This document shows positions 32,580-40,977 of a DNA stretch of 41,710 bases, piece by piece. The DNA comes from Peptoniphilus asaccharolyticus DSM 20463 (GTDB lineage: Bacteria; Bacillota; Clostridia; Tissierellales; Peptoniphilaceae). Both the position numbers and the translations under genes were made by a program. Within the stretch, counting starts at the first letter, position 1; the number at the start of each line of letters is the position of its first letter. The DNA lies in the NCBI RefSeq assembly GCF_900176115.1, contig NZ_FWWR01000012.1, positions 1 through 41,710 on the forward strand. Reading direction: 5' to 3'. The notes under the pieces are model-generated. The model did not search any database. It was not told where the DNA came from and was given only the letters and a program-made list of their open reading frames with translations.

Positions 32580-33274
32580 CTATCCCTCAAATTTGTCAGA
32601 GTGTTTTTTGAAAAAATCATAATATACTCTCACATTTTCTAACTCAGTCCAATCTTTTACACTTGCTCTCTCTCCGTCCAAATCATATATCTTAGCTTCT
32701 TGTAACGACAATATAAACGGCGAGTGCGTGGATATTATAAATTGACAACCAAAAAATCTAACACTCTCTTCTAAAAACTTAATTAATTCAATTTGTCTTT
32801 GAGGAGATAGACTATTTTCAGGTTCATCCAAAAGATATAATGCATCCTCCTCAATATTTTTTTGAAAGTATATAAAAGCACTCTCTCCATTTGAATACTC
32901 TCTTGTATTGTTAATTAGATTTTGTCTAACGTAGTAAGATTGAGACTTTTTCTTTGCCATATTAACTTTTCTAAGCTTTTCATAATCATCTAAAGAACTT
33001 AATTGAAACTCAGAATATTTCTTTTCCAAATACTCATCAAATAACTCTTCTCTCTTTAAAGTTATTCCATTATTTATACTTCTTAAATTGAGCATAAAAT
33101 CAAAAACATCATCAGAAGTTATTATGCTGCTTCGTTTTGGAACTTTTCTCTCTAAATCAAAATCACACAAATTAATATAATCTTCAAAAAAATTGGTTCT
33201 ATTGTATAAAGATACCCTTTCCAAATTTAATTTTTCTGCAATAATATTTAAAATTGTGCTCTTACCCCTACAAT
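32580..33274 (-). pseudogene. AAA-family ATPase (COG3910-like), 5' end missing from within Walker A
   Basis: The C-terminal about 230 residues of a small ABC-type AAA ATPase. The frame enters as 'GKSTILNIIAEKLNL', the last part of Walker A, at about 33274. It continues with 'YSNGESAFIYFQ' (signature-like), Walker B 'ALYLLDEPENSLSPQRQIELIKFL' and 'CQFIISTHSPFILSL', ending 'YYDFFKKHSDKFEG'. Everything before GKST, including the first strand and the GxxG of Walker A, is absent; the upstream bases hold a stop and then the terminator of the rnl genes. The cut marks the edge of the inserted island. The M in 'MERVSL' (33224) is internal and not a true start. Confidence 0.85.
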
Positions 33275-33291
33275 GTCAAGTGATTGATATT

Positions 33292-33318
33292 AAAAAAACA
33301 CTTAAATTTCTTTAAGTG
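33292..33318 (-). terminator. Terminator of the rnlAB-like operon
   Basis: Minus-strand stem cacttaaa/tttaagtg followed by seven T, 30 bases after the antitoxin stop and 18 bases from the truncated ATPase. Confidence 0.88.
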
Positions 33319-33348
33319 CTTTGATGCGTCATATGGTATACAGTATAT

Positions 33349-33696
33349 TTAACTCTGCGCTATTTTTTTTATTTGTGATTCCGGCAATACAGAATTTCTT
33401 AAAAAAGTGGGTTGATATTTTAGAATCTCATTTGCTTTTTCAAGTACATCATTGTCCACATTAACATAGTTATAATGATTTAAATTAATTGTTCCATCTT
33501 CATTTAAAGTAGTTTCAATAAAACGATACTCATTCATTCCCGAACATAATATAGTATCTATCAAGAGTTTTTTTGTTTCGTTCGGAGACATTCTAATGGA
33601 TTTTAAACATCTTGATATTTGAGTTTGATAATCCAACAATGTTATTATAGCATCAAATCCATCCTTTTTTAAACTATTTATCAAATATGGTTTCAT
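33349..33696 (-). CDS. rnlB: RnlB-family antitoxin
   Basis: A 115-residue protein. I align it by eye with E. coli RnlB (about 123 residues): 'GFDAIITLLDYQTQIS' with the N-terminal strand; 'LLIDTILCSGMNEYRFIETTLNEDG' with 'LFDLLCANGPEWNRFVTLEMKYG'; 'KYQPTFLRNSVLPESQIKKI' with 'NHPEYLEASVLSPDDVRQVL'. The order of blocks and their spacing agree over the whole length. RnlB binds and inhibits the RnlA endoribonuclease; loss of the labile antitoxin after T4 infection frees the toxin. It lies 46 bases after the toxin stop with GGAGGAG before its ATG, the same toxin-antitoxin order as in E. coli. No DNA-binding motif is visible. Confidence 0.78.
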   Translation of the reverse strand: MKPYLINSLKKDGFDAIITLLDYQTQISRCLKSIRMSPNETKKLLIDTILCSGMNEYRFIETTLNEDGTINLNHYNYVNVDNDVLEKANEILKYQPTFLRNSVLPESQIKKIAQS

Positions 33697-33742
33697 TACA
33701 ATATCTCCTCCTTCCTCTTAAATCATTTATACAAAAAAGTAA

Positions 33743-35227
33743 CTAGAATATTATATAATATTTATTTATAAATTGCAAGCCTTCCAAAATTAATTCATGA
33801 GCTGTTTTTATATCTGTTATAACTTGTGTATCCATTGAATTCTCTGCCCAATGAGCATAAGGATGTCTCATTTGATTATATCTATTGTATAACTCATTTA
33901 GATAATCTATTTGATTGTTATTTAGATTTCCCATTGATGAATTATACTCATACTTATTGGTTAAATTGTTAAAGCTAAAGTAAGAAAACTTATTTTTCCC
34001 TTTCAGTGTTGTTGTATCTTGTCCTAACTTATCACTCAAAATTCTATGCAAATAAAATTCCATTGCTCTGAAAAGTGGTGTAACCAAACAAGTATAATCA
34101 GGCATATATCCTGTTATTAGTGTATTAAATACTGCCGATAGCAGAGTATTTCTAAGTTTTGTATCTTTATCATTTATTGGAAAATTAGGCAGTATAGCAG
34201 AAAAAGCATTTTCTACCTCATACTCTTCTACTGTTAAAGCATGATACGTATTTAAGACTTCTATGACAGCATTATCTGTTGGTAATTTTTCAATAGCTGA
34301 TGAAACAATTTTTTGAAATAAAATACTCTGTTTTCCTTGAACATAAGATTTATTTCCTTTGTAGCAGTTAATAATCACTCGTTGCCCATCAAATGTAAGT
34401 AGCAATTTATCCAAATAGTCTTTTGGATTTGATTCATCTATATCAATGTGATAATTAATATCTTCCTCACTAATTTCGTCATTGAGTGATTTTACCATAT
34501 TACGCCAGTCTTGTTTTTGAAAACCGATAAAATAAATAGAACCATCATTATATGTTTTATATCCTTGCGATAATAAAGCTCTCTTTGCTAATTCATCCGC
34601 TTTCTCATTATATACAACTCCACTATGAGCTTTCACATGTTCAAATTCTACATTTATCAACTTTGATTTTTCATCAAAAAATTTGCTATACTCCTGTGAA
34701 ACATTAACTTTAGCTTTCCATTCTTTCGTTGCCCACTTTTCAATGCCTTCATAATCATAAAAAATTTTTATTCTTTGTTTATTGCTTTCAATAGCCCATA
34801 AAATAGCTTGTTTAACACCTTCAATTTCACCTGCAATATTTCTTGAATCCATATAAGTTTTATCTATAAAAGCCTTATATAGACTGTCTTCTGATTCATT
34901 GGTTAAAAGAAGGACACCAAAACTGTATTTTTCTTTTCCATCTGCATCTAAAGAATGGCTGCCATCTACAAAAGCAATTACTTCTCTATCTCGTAAGTTC
35001 TTTATTTCCTGTTCTATTTTTTTATTTATTGCAGACGTTTCATCAGATACACTTTTAATTTCTTTTATATCTTCACAAGATATATATCTTATTGCATCTT
35101 CTTCAGTAGAAAAAGATTTATACACAGCTCCTGGAAATCCTTTAACCTGTTCCTCCGTTTCACTCCAAGTGCCATATATCCCTGGTGTTTTACCTACCTT
35201 TACTGCATAAAATTTTTTCTTCACCAT
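33743..35227 (-). CDS. rnlA: RNase HI-RnlA fusion: endoribonuclease toxin with HEPN domain
   Basis: A 494-residue two-enzyme protein. Residues 5-50 are the viroplasmin-type RNase H N-domain ('FYAVKVGKTPGIYGTW', 'FPGAVYKSF'). Residues 83-218 are RNase HI with all four acidic residues: D88 (FVDGS), E134 (IAGEIEG), D158 (FYDYEG), D211 (EKADELA), plus H201. Residues about 240-494 align by eye with the C-terminal half of E. coli RnlA: 'GYMPDYTCLVTPLFRAMEFYL' with 'PDLPDYCMLLYPELRTIEGVL', and 'QMRHPYAHW' with 'VERHSLFHM'. This keeps the HEPN residues R387/E390 and the Rx4H pair R454/H459. E. coli RnlA needs a separate RNase HI for full activity and for RnlB control; here both are one chain. Expected to cut mRNA after phage infection. 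Confidence 0.82.
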   Translation of the reverse strand: MVKKKFYAVKVGKTPGIYGTWSETEEQVKGFPGAVYKSFSTEEDAIRYISCEDIKEIKSVSDETSAINKKIEQEIKNLRDREVIAFVDGSHSLDADGKEKYSFGVLLLTNESEDSLYKAFIDKTYMDSRNIAGEIEGVKQAILWAIESNKQRIKIFYDYEGIEKWATKEWKAKVNVSQEYSKFFDEKSKLINVEFEHVKAHSGVVYNEKADELAKRALLSQGYKTYNDGSIYFIGFQKQDWRNMVKSLNDEISEEDINYHIDIDESNPKDYLDKLLLTFDGQRVIINCYKGNKSYVQGKQSILFQKIVSSAIEKLPTDNAVIEVLNTYHALTVEEYEVENAFSAILPNFPINDKDTKLRNTLLSAVFNTLITGYMPDYTCLVTPLFRAMEFYLHRILSDKLGQDTTTLKGKNKFSYFSFNNLTNKYEYNSSMGNLNNNQIDYLNELYNRYNQMRHPYAHWAENSMDTQVITDIKTAHELILEGLQFINKYYIIF

Positions 35228-35283
35228 AAATTTTCACCACCGCTATTCTAAATTTTAATAAATTTCTCCTCGCTCATATTTGT

Positions 35284-35334
35284 ATTATACCACATTTAGC
35301 AAATAAATAGTATCTCCACTATTGACATAGTAGT
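35284..35334 (-). promoter_or_regulatory. rnlAB-like operon promoter with a possible operator
   Basis: Minus strand: extended -10 TGGTATAAT (core 35284-35289). A dyad ACTAT-TGAC-ATAGT (35321-35334) lies about 30 bases upstream of the -10 and could be an operator. A tiny eight-codon frame (ATGAGCGAGGAG...TAG) lies between promoter and toxin start; its own GAGGAG-like stretch is internal, so I give it no weight. Confidence 0.5.
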
Positions 35335-35391
35335 CATTTTATGATATAGAAAATTTTCGTTTATATTTTGTTACAGCTTCAACTATACAAA

Positions 35392-36915
35392 CTAATACTT
35401 CTCCATAATTTCTATTTCTCCACTTCTTGATACGATTATTTTATCAATTTTATTGTCTACATAAGCCTTCAATAAATTTTCTTCGTCTAAGACTGTAATA
35501 TCCATTTCTTTCCTTGAATCAATCTTCTCTGACTTCAATTCTTCCAACTTACTCTCCAATAATATCTTTTTATCTTTGATAAAAGTTTTTTTCTTTAAAT
35601 AGTCCTCTTTTGAAATATTTTTCCTTTTATAGTTTTCATAGATGATTTGTAAATTACTGTTTAATATGGATATTTCCTTTAGAATCTCTTCTTTCACATT
35701 CTTGTGTTCTATGACTTTCTCTTCATTTAATGTGTTTTGTATCTTAAAATCTTTTAATTTGGGTTTTATAAGTTCAATAATATCTTTCTCTTTGATATTG
35801 TTTGGTTTTTTCTCAGCTTTACATAAATTACAATAATAACTTTTATACTTGTATATTTTATCAGAATTCTTCTTTTGTCTACTGTCACATCGAAAACTCA
35901 TATGTCTACCACATTCTTTACAAAAAATCTTATCAGAAAAAATAGAACGATTTTTGTTTCCTGTATATCCCCCAAAACTTCTTTTTTCTTTTATTTTCTT
36001 TACCTCATCAAATACTTCTCTTGAAATAATCGCTTCATGGGTATTTGGAAGTATTTTCCACTCCTCTTCAGGAAGTAAAATTCTTTTTCTTCCACCTATT
36101 TTTGTTTCTTTGAATTTATTATATACATAATCTCCTGTATATAGTTCGTTCCTTGTAATCTGTGAGATAGCTGCGTTTGTCCAAACTCTTTTCTTTACTT
36201 CACTTCCAGTAATTAAATTTCCAGTATAATCAGAAAGTTTCAGTTCTTCTTTTCGTTCAGAGCGTGTAATATAACCTTTTTCATTAAATATATTAGCCAC
36301 TTGAATGCACGAATATCCTTTTAGCAATAAATCAAAAGCTTCTTTAACTATAAAAGCTGTTTTTTCATCAATGATGATACTCTGTTTATCTTTTGGATCT
36401 TTAATATATCCAAAAGGTGCTGCCCAATTTATATTTTTCCCCTGCGATTTAATTTGCCTAATAGAACTTCTTACCTTTTCAGATAATTCCTTACTGAATA
36501 AATCATAATACAATGTCTTAAACTGTGTATCCATATCTAATCCATTTCCATTTTCGTTTATGGAATCATAACAATCATTGATAGCTATAAATCGTATTTT
36601 TAAAAATGGAAATATATTGCTCAAATAATCCCCAAGTAGAATATAATCTCTTGAAAACCTAGACATATCTTTTACAATTATAGTTCCTACTTTACCACTC
36701 TTTATATCCTCAATAAGCCTTAAAAAGGAAGGTCTATTTGTATTAGTAGCAGAATATCCATCATCTACATATTCTTCTATTTCACAACTTTTTAAAGATG
36801 TTTCATTTTCAATGTAGCTTTTTATATAATCTCTTTGATTTGCTATACTTTCACTTTCATCTACTTTGTGATAATCTTCTTCAGAAAGTCTTAAATATAT
36901 AGCTATCTTATTCAT
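35392..36915 (-). CDS. Large serine recombinase, third of three
   Basis: A 507-residue recombinase: resolvase domain (1-150) with nucleophile S11 in 'IYLRLSEED' and catalytic 'VKDMSRFSRDYILLGDYL'; recombinase domain (about 165-280; 'PFGYIKD', 'TNAAISQITRNELYTGDYVYNK'); zinc ribbon ('IFCKECGRHMSFRC' with 'YYCNLCKAE'); and a C-terminal coiled coil (about 380-450). It catalyses integration or excision through a Ser-DNA bond. Start ATG 36915 follows GGAGGT and overlaps the previous recombinase stop by eight bases. It is the shortest of the three and SRFSRD replaces the usual SRFGRD. Confidence 0.92.
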   Translation of the reverse strand: MNKIAIYLRLSEEDYHKVDESESIANQRDYIKSYIENETSLKSCEIEEYVDDGYSATNTNRPSFLRLIEDIKSGKVGTIIVKDMSRFSRDYILLGDYLSNIFPFLKIRFIAINDCYDSINENGNGLDMDTQFKTLYYDLFSKELSEKVRSSIRQIKSQGKNINWAAPFGYIKDPKDKQSIIIDEKTAFIVKEAFDLLLKGYSCIQVANIFNEKGYITRSERKEELKLSDYTGNLITGSEVKKRVWTNAAISQITRNELYTGDYVYNKFKETKIGGRKRILLPEEEWKILPNTHEAIISREVFDEVKKIKEKRSFGGYTGNKNRSIFSDKIFCKECGRHMSFRCDSRQKKNSDKIYKYKSYYCNLCKAEKKPNNIKEKDIIELIKPKLKDFKIQNTLNEEKVIEHKNVKEEILKEISILNSNLQIIYENYKRKNISKEDYLKKKTFIKDKKILLESKLEELKSEKIDSRKEMDITVLDEENLLKAYVDNKIDKIIVSRSGEIEIMEKY

Positions 36916-38650
36916 GCTCTACCTCCAACTGCTTTCCCACATCTTTATCAAGTTTAAACTTAAAATATATGGTAACCTGCTTATACTCTGATATTTCTAT
37001 ATGGCTAATTAATGTATCGACCAATTCTTTATCAACTTCTATGCTTTTAGCATCCAAGCAGCAAAATAGTACATCTATAAATTCTATAATTTCTCTTTTT
37101 TTCTTTTTTATATTTCTTATTCTTTCATCAAAAACTTTTAATTCATTTTTTAAGGTTTTTATTTGATTATTTATTTTTTTACTTTCTATTTTAAAATCAC
37201 TTAAAAGAACCTCTCCTTTAACATAGTTTTCATATTGTTCTTGTAAATTGATCCTAAGAGAAGCAATCTTTTTATTATTTTCATCTATTTTTATAGAAAC
37301 TTGATTTATCTTTTCAGCACTTATATTTTCTAAATATATTTTTAGTTGTAATCTTTTATCCTTTTTATAAAAGCTTGAAAACAGTCTTTTTAAGGTATCT
37401 ACTAAAATTTTGTCGAGGTCTGTCTCATATATTCTGACATGAGATTTTTCTAATTTTAATCTGTCTCCACCTTTACAATAATAACAATAGCAAATCTCAT
37501 CATGATATTTCAGTCCTCGTGGTCCATATTGTTTTTTCAAATTTCTACCACAAACACTGCACTGTATAAGGTCGTCATACTTTCCTTCTTTTTTATGATC
37601 TCTTTGAATTTTTACTCCAACATTTTCTTTTCCGTCTTTTATTATGTTTTTCAGTGAATGGTAAGGTAGATAGTTTTGTTTTTTCTCCTTTATCTCTCTG
37701 ATATTTTCAAATGTAGTTTTGTCTATTAACCCTGCGTGGGTGTTTTCTGTTATAATCCACTCTTCTTTATCACGAAACTTACTTTTCCTACTTGGATCAT
37801 GTCTATTTGAGTATACTCTTTGAATCAAATTCCCGATATATACTTCATCAGAAAGCATTTTTGATATATGAGAAATATCCCATTGTTTTGTATCTTCTTT
37901 ATCCTTAAAAATTTTACCTGTTCTTTTATATTCATCTGGTGTCGTATATTTTTTAGTCAATTCTCTTGCTATTTGCATATTTGATTTTCTTTGACTTGCC
38001 ATATAAAAGATAAGTCTTACTACATCTGCTGCCTTTTCGTCCATCACCAGAACTCTTTTTCCATCAATTCTATCAACCTTATAGCCATACGGAGCCATTG
38101 CTCCTATAAAAGACCCTTGTTTCATTTTTATTTCTTTAGAGGCTTTTATTTTCTTTGAAATATCTTTTGCGTATAAATCATTGAAGATATTTTTTATTGC
38201 TATTTCATAACTCTGATCTGATTTTATACCGTCTTTAGTATCCAGATTATCATTTACGGAAATAAATCGAACTCCCAAAAATGGAAATACTTTTTCGATA
38301 TAGTTTGCGATTTCTAAATACTCTCTACCAAACCTTGACATATCTTTTACGATTATACAATTTATCCTACCTGTTCGAATATCTTCCATCATTTCAATAA
38401 ATGCAGGTCTTTTAAAATTTGTTCCAGAATACTCATAGTCCTTGTATACTCTTAAAATCTTTATATCTTTTTCGTTTGCAGCATTTATACAAAGTTCTTC
38501 CTGCATTTCAAGTGAATTACTTTTATCCCTGTAAGCTTCCTTTCTTTCCTGTGATAATCTAGCATAAATACCGGCAATGTATATTTTTTCAATCACTTTT
38601 ACAACTTCTGTTTCTGATTGTGATATATGCCTATTTTTTGTTCTAGCCAT
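36908..38650 (-). CDS. Large serine recombinase, second of three
   Basis: A 580-residue recombinase from ATG 38650 (GAGGT five bases upstream; an alternative GTG lies 12 bases earlier). Nucleophile S33 in 'GIYARLSQERKEAYRD', arginines in 'VKDMSRFGREYLEIANYI', recombinase domain ('APYGYKVD', 'WDISHISKMLSDEVYIGNLIQ'), zinc ribbon ('IQCSVCGRNLKKQ' with 'CYCYYCKG') and a long coiled coil (about 440-530). Its start overlaps the end of the first recombinase by eight bases. Catalytic residues look complete, so it should be active, alone or together with its neighbours. Confidence 0.93.
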   Translation of the reverse strand: MARTKNRHISQSETEVVKVIEKIYIAGIYARLSQERKEAYRDKSNSLEMQEELCINAANEKDIKILRVYKDYEYSGTNFKRPAFIEMMEDIRTGRINCIIVKDMSRFGREYLEIANYIEKVFPFLGVRFISVNDNLDTKDGIKSDQSYEIAIKNIFNDLYAKDISKKIKASKEIKMKQGSFIGAMAPYGYKVDRIDGKRVLVMDEKAADVVRLIFYMASQRKSNMQIARELTKKYTTPDEYKRTGKIFKDKEDTKQWDISHISKMLSDEVYIGNLIQRVYSNRHDPSRKSKFRDKEEWIITENTHAGLIDKTTFENIREIKEKKQNYLPYHSLKNIIKDGKENVGVKIQRDHKKEGKYDDLIQCSVCGRNLKKQYGPRGLKYHDEICYCYYCKGGDRLKLEKSHVRIYETDLDKILVDTLKRLFSSFYKKDKRLQLKIYLENISAEKINQVSIKIDENNKKIASLRINLQEQYENYVKGEVLLSDFKIESKKINNQIKTLKNELKVFDERIRNIKKKKREIIEFIDVLFCCLDAKSIEVDKELVDTLISHIEISEYKQVTIYFKFKLDKDVGKQLEVEHE

Positions 38651-40361
38651 AACATACCTCACTTTCAGCAGTTACAAGACTTTTATTCATAACAATGGGT
38701 ATAGTTTTTGACTTCCTGCTTTTATCGATACTTTTCTTTTTTATAGTGTTAGCTTTAATGTCAGACTTATCCATTTTTGTCATTTCTTCAAGTAATGACA
38801 ATTCTTCGGTATGATTAAACCTAACATCTATCGTCTTATCTTCAGAAATAAAAATTTTATCAATAAGCATCACAACAGACAATCTATCTATTTCAGATAA
38901 ATTTTTATACTTGTTAATGTCGATGATCCAACTCTTATTTTTGTCAATCTTCTCCTTAGTATCTTCCTGTTTTTTCAATCTATACTCGATGCTTTCATCT
39001 AATTTAGTCAATTTCTCTGTATAGTTTTTTCTAAAAAGTTGATATTCTTCTTTACTAATAACATCTTCTTTTAGGTCAAGGTATAGGGAAGATAAGAGTT
39101 CTTCTGTCATTGCTTTTTCTCGTTTTAGTATAGGAATTTGATTGTCTTTCAAATTTTTATTTATATCTATACGCTGAACTTTAGAATATAGATTTTCATT
39201 AAATTCAATGTAGGACTTCATTATTTTAGATACTGCTTTTATCAAGGTTTCTTCTTTTATGCTGTGTCTTGTGCAAGATTTTTCCTTATTGTACTTTGAA
39301 CAGATATAAAAAACCTCTTCTCTTTTTTTATACTTTACAGTCCTTCTAATCAAAGAACTTCCACATTCTTTACAAAAAAGCATTCCTGTAAAAATATCAA
39401 TTTTGTCCTTTCCACGAGAGTTATTCAAATCTCTTTTTAACATCGTATTCGCAATAGTAAAAACTTCTTTACTTATAATTGATTCATGGGTATTTTCTAC
39501 CCTTATCCATTCTTCTTTCGCTTTTTCTATCTGCTTTTTATTTTTATAACTTAAAGTAATACTCTTTCCCTGTAAGGTATTTCCAATATATACTTCATTT
39601 TCTATAATTCTATTTACTGTCTTTGCTGACCAGGTTCCACCTTTTGTGTTTTGAAATCCATTACACTTAAATCCTTGACTTTCTTTATATTTTCTTGGAG
39701 TTAAAACTCCTAAATGATTTAGTTCATCTGCAATTGCCTTTGAAGAATAGCCTAATAGCTTCATATCGAATATATTTTTGATGTTTTTAGCAACTTGTTC
39801 ATCAACCACTAACTTATTTTTGTTTTCTTCTGATTTTTTATATCCATAAGGTGCAAAAGCACTGATAAAGTCTCCTTTTTCTCTTTTTATCTTTTGAGAG
39901 CTTTTTACCTTATTTGAAATATCTCGGCAATAACTATCATTGATGAAGTTTTTTATAGGAAGTATAAGATGTGTATCGTTTATATCTGCACTTTTACTAT
40001 CGTAATTGTCATTTACTGATATAAATCTTATACCGTTTTCCGGAAATATTCTTTGAATATATTTTCCAGCTTCTATATAATCTCTTCCGAATCTTGATAA
40101 GTCCTTTACAATAATTGTATTAAACTTTCTATCATAGGCAGCCTTTATCATTTCTTTAAAATCGGGACGATCAAAATTTGCACCTGAATATCCATCATCC
40201 ACATACTCTTTGACAATTGTAATTTGCTTTTTTCTTGCATAAGAGTTTATAATTTCTCTTTGATTGGATATAGAGTTACTTTCTGTTTTTTCGCCATCTT
40301 CTTTTGATAATCTTAAATACATAACTGCCAAATTTTCTTTTGCTAAATTGTTTTTAAACAT
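38643..40361 (-). CDS. Large serine recombinase, first of three
   Basis: A 572-residue recombinase. Nucleophile S19 in 'VMYLRLSKEDGEKTESNS', arginines in 'VKDLSRFGRDYIEAGKYI', recombinase domain ('APYGYKKSEENK', 'WSAKTVNRIIENEVYIGNTLQ'), zinc ribbon ('LFCKECGSSLIRRT' with 'YICSKYNKEKSC') and a coiled-coil tail. GGAGG lies seven bases before ATG 40361, and a strong promoter lies at 40428-40456. It leads a three-gene operon with the other two recombinases. Triplets of such enzymes occur on some Firmicute mobile elements, where their division of labour is poorly known. Confidence 0.93.
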   Translation of the reverse strand: MFKNNLAKENLAVMYLRLSKEDGEKTESNSISNQREIINSYARKKQITIVKEYVDDGYSGANFDRPDFKEMIKAAYDRKFNTIIVKDLSRFGRDYIEAGKYIQRIFPENGIRFISVNDNYDSKSADINDTHLILPIKNFINDSYCRDISNKVKSSQKIKREKGDFISAFAPYGYKKSEENKNKLVVDEQVAKNIKNIFDMKLLGYSSKAIADELNHLGVLTPRKYKESQGFKCNGFQNTKGGTWSAKTVNRIIENEVYIGNTLQGKSITLSYKNKKQIEKAKEEWIRVENTHESIISKEVFTIANTMLKRDLNNSRGKDKIDIFTGMLFCKECGSSLIRRTVKYKKREEVFYICSKYNKEKSCTRHSIKEETLIKAVSKIMKSYIEFNENLYSKVQRIDINKNLKDNQIPILKREKAMTEELLSSLYLDLKEDVISKEEYQLFRKNYTEKLTKLDESIEYRLKKQEDTKEKIDKNKSWIIDINKYKNLSEIDRLSVVMLIDKIFISEDKTIDVRFNHTEELSLLEEMTKMDKSDIKANTIKKKSIDKSRKSKTIPIVMNKSLVTAESEVCYG

Positions 40362-40427
40362 AAAAAAGCCTCCTTTAGTTCAATTTACATACAATAAATC
40401 AAACCAAGGTTAGGCTTCCACAAAAAT

Positions 40428-40456
40428 ATTATAACGCTCCTTATATTTTTTGTCAG
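40428..40456 (-). promoter_or_regulatory. Promoter of the recombinase operon
   Basis: Minus strand: -35 CTGACA (40451-40456), 17-base spacer, -10 TATAAT (40428-40433). The leader contains a small dyad aacc-tt-ggtt at 40403-40412. It is the sort of place where attP sites lie, but none was recognised. Confidence 0.7.
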
Positions 40457-40459
40457 CCC

Positions 40460-40627
40460 CTAATAGACAGAAATTTTTTCTTTGATGTATTCCTCTACTA
40501 AATTTTCTAAACTAAATCCATTTTCATTAAATTTAACTTCTATATTCCAACCATCAATTTGATTTATCATCTGTTTATCTTTTTTATCTGTTTTCATTTC
40601 TGTATTTATATTATGTTCATCACACAT
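40460..40627 (-). CDS. 55-residue small protein upstream of the recombinases
   Basis: ATG 40627 is preceded by AAGGAG with nine bases spacing. The frame encodes a hydrophilic N-terminus rich in Lys/Asp ('EMKTDKKDKQMI'), then 'DGWNIEVKFNENGFSLENLVEEYIKEKISVY', a likely strand-helix unit. No signal or membrane segment. I do not know the family. Short ORFs of this kind (ending in '...LVEEYI/L...') often precede recombinase genes on Firmicute elements, so a recombination directionality or accessory factor is possible. That is inference from position only. The recombinase promoter begins right at its stop codon. Confidence 0.6.
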   Translation of the reverse strand: MCDEHNINTEMKTDKKDKQMINQIDGWNIEVKFNENGFSLENLVEEYIKEKISVY

Positions 40628-40631
40628 AATA

Positions 40632-40977
40632 TCTTCTCCTTATCTTTAATTTTTTTAAGTTTTTTGACATTAACAGGCGTGTAGGTCACGACATTGGAAT
40701 TTCACCACCGCCCCTTTTCAAGATGAGCCGGCAACAACTGTAGAAGTATCATTATCCCCATTTGCTTCAATGCATCAGTTTCCTAGGCTGAATATATAAT
40801 TTCTTTTTGTCGCTCGTTTTCTTATATCCTTCCTTTAGCTAGAGTATTTATTTAAACCGAAATCCTTATCAGCAGAAAAGTCATGGCGAAGAAATTATAA
40901 AGCTCCACAAATGGTTAATGTCCTGTCTTGGTCTATTCAGTTGTCACGGTTCAAATTTCTATTAATTTCTTTTTTAT
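40632..40977. other. Non-coding segment, locally richer in GC, between the island and IS30 copy C
   Basis: About 346 bases without a convincing gene. The part 40670-40800 (for example gcgtgtaggtcacgacattg, ccaccgccccttttcaag, gatgagccggcaacaactg) is visibly richer in G and C than its surroundings. No frame over about 40 codons is open with a ribosome binding site. It may be a leader or remnant of another mobile element. I see no clear terminator or att repeat. Confidence 0.4.

Larger units (their letters stand above)
33275..40977 (-). mobile_element. Accessory island: RnlAB-like toxin-antitoxin plus three serine recombinases
   Basis: All genes run on the minus strand: 55-residue ORF, three overlapping large serine recombinases, RNase H-RnlA toxin and RnlB antitoxin. 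One edge is sharp (33274/33275), cutting an ATPase gene. The other is masked by IS30 copy C at 40978. I infer a serine-recombinase mobile element carrying a defence cargo. Attachment sites were not identified and the recombinases and rnl genes could have arrived separately. Confidence 0.5.

Noticed and set aside
35230-35275. Eight-codon frame before the RnlA-like gene as a leader peptide
   Set aside because: Too short, no separate ribosome binding site, no regulatory codons or attenuator hairpin.
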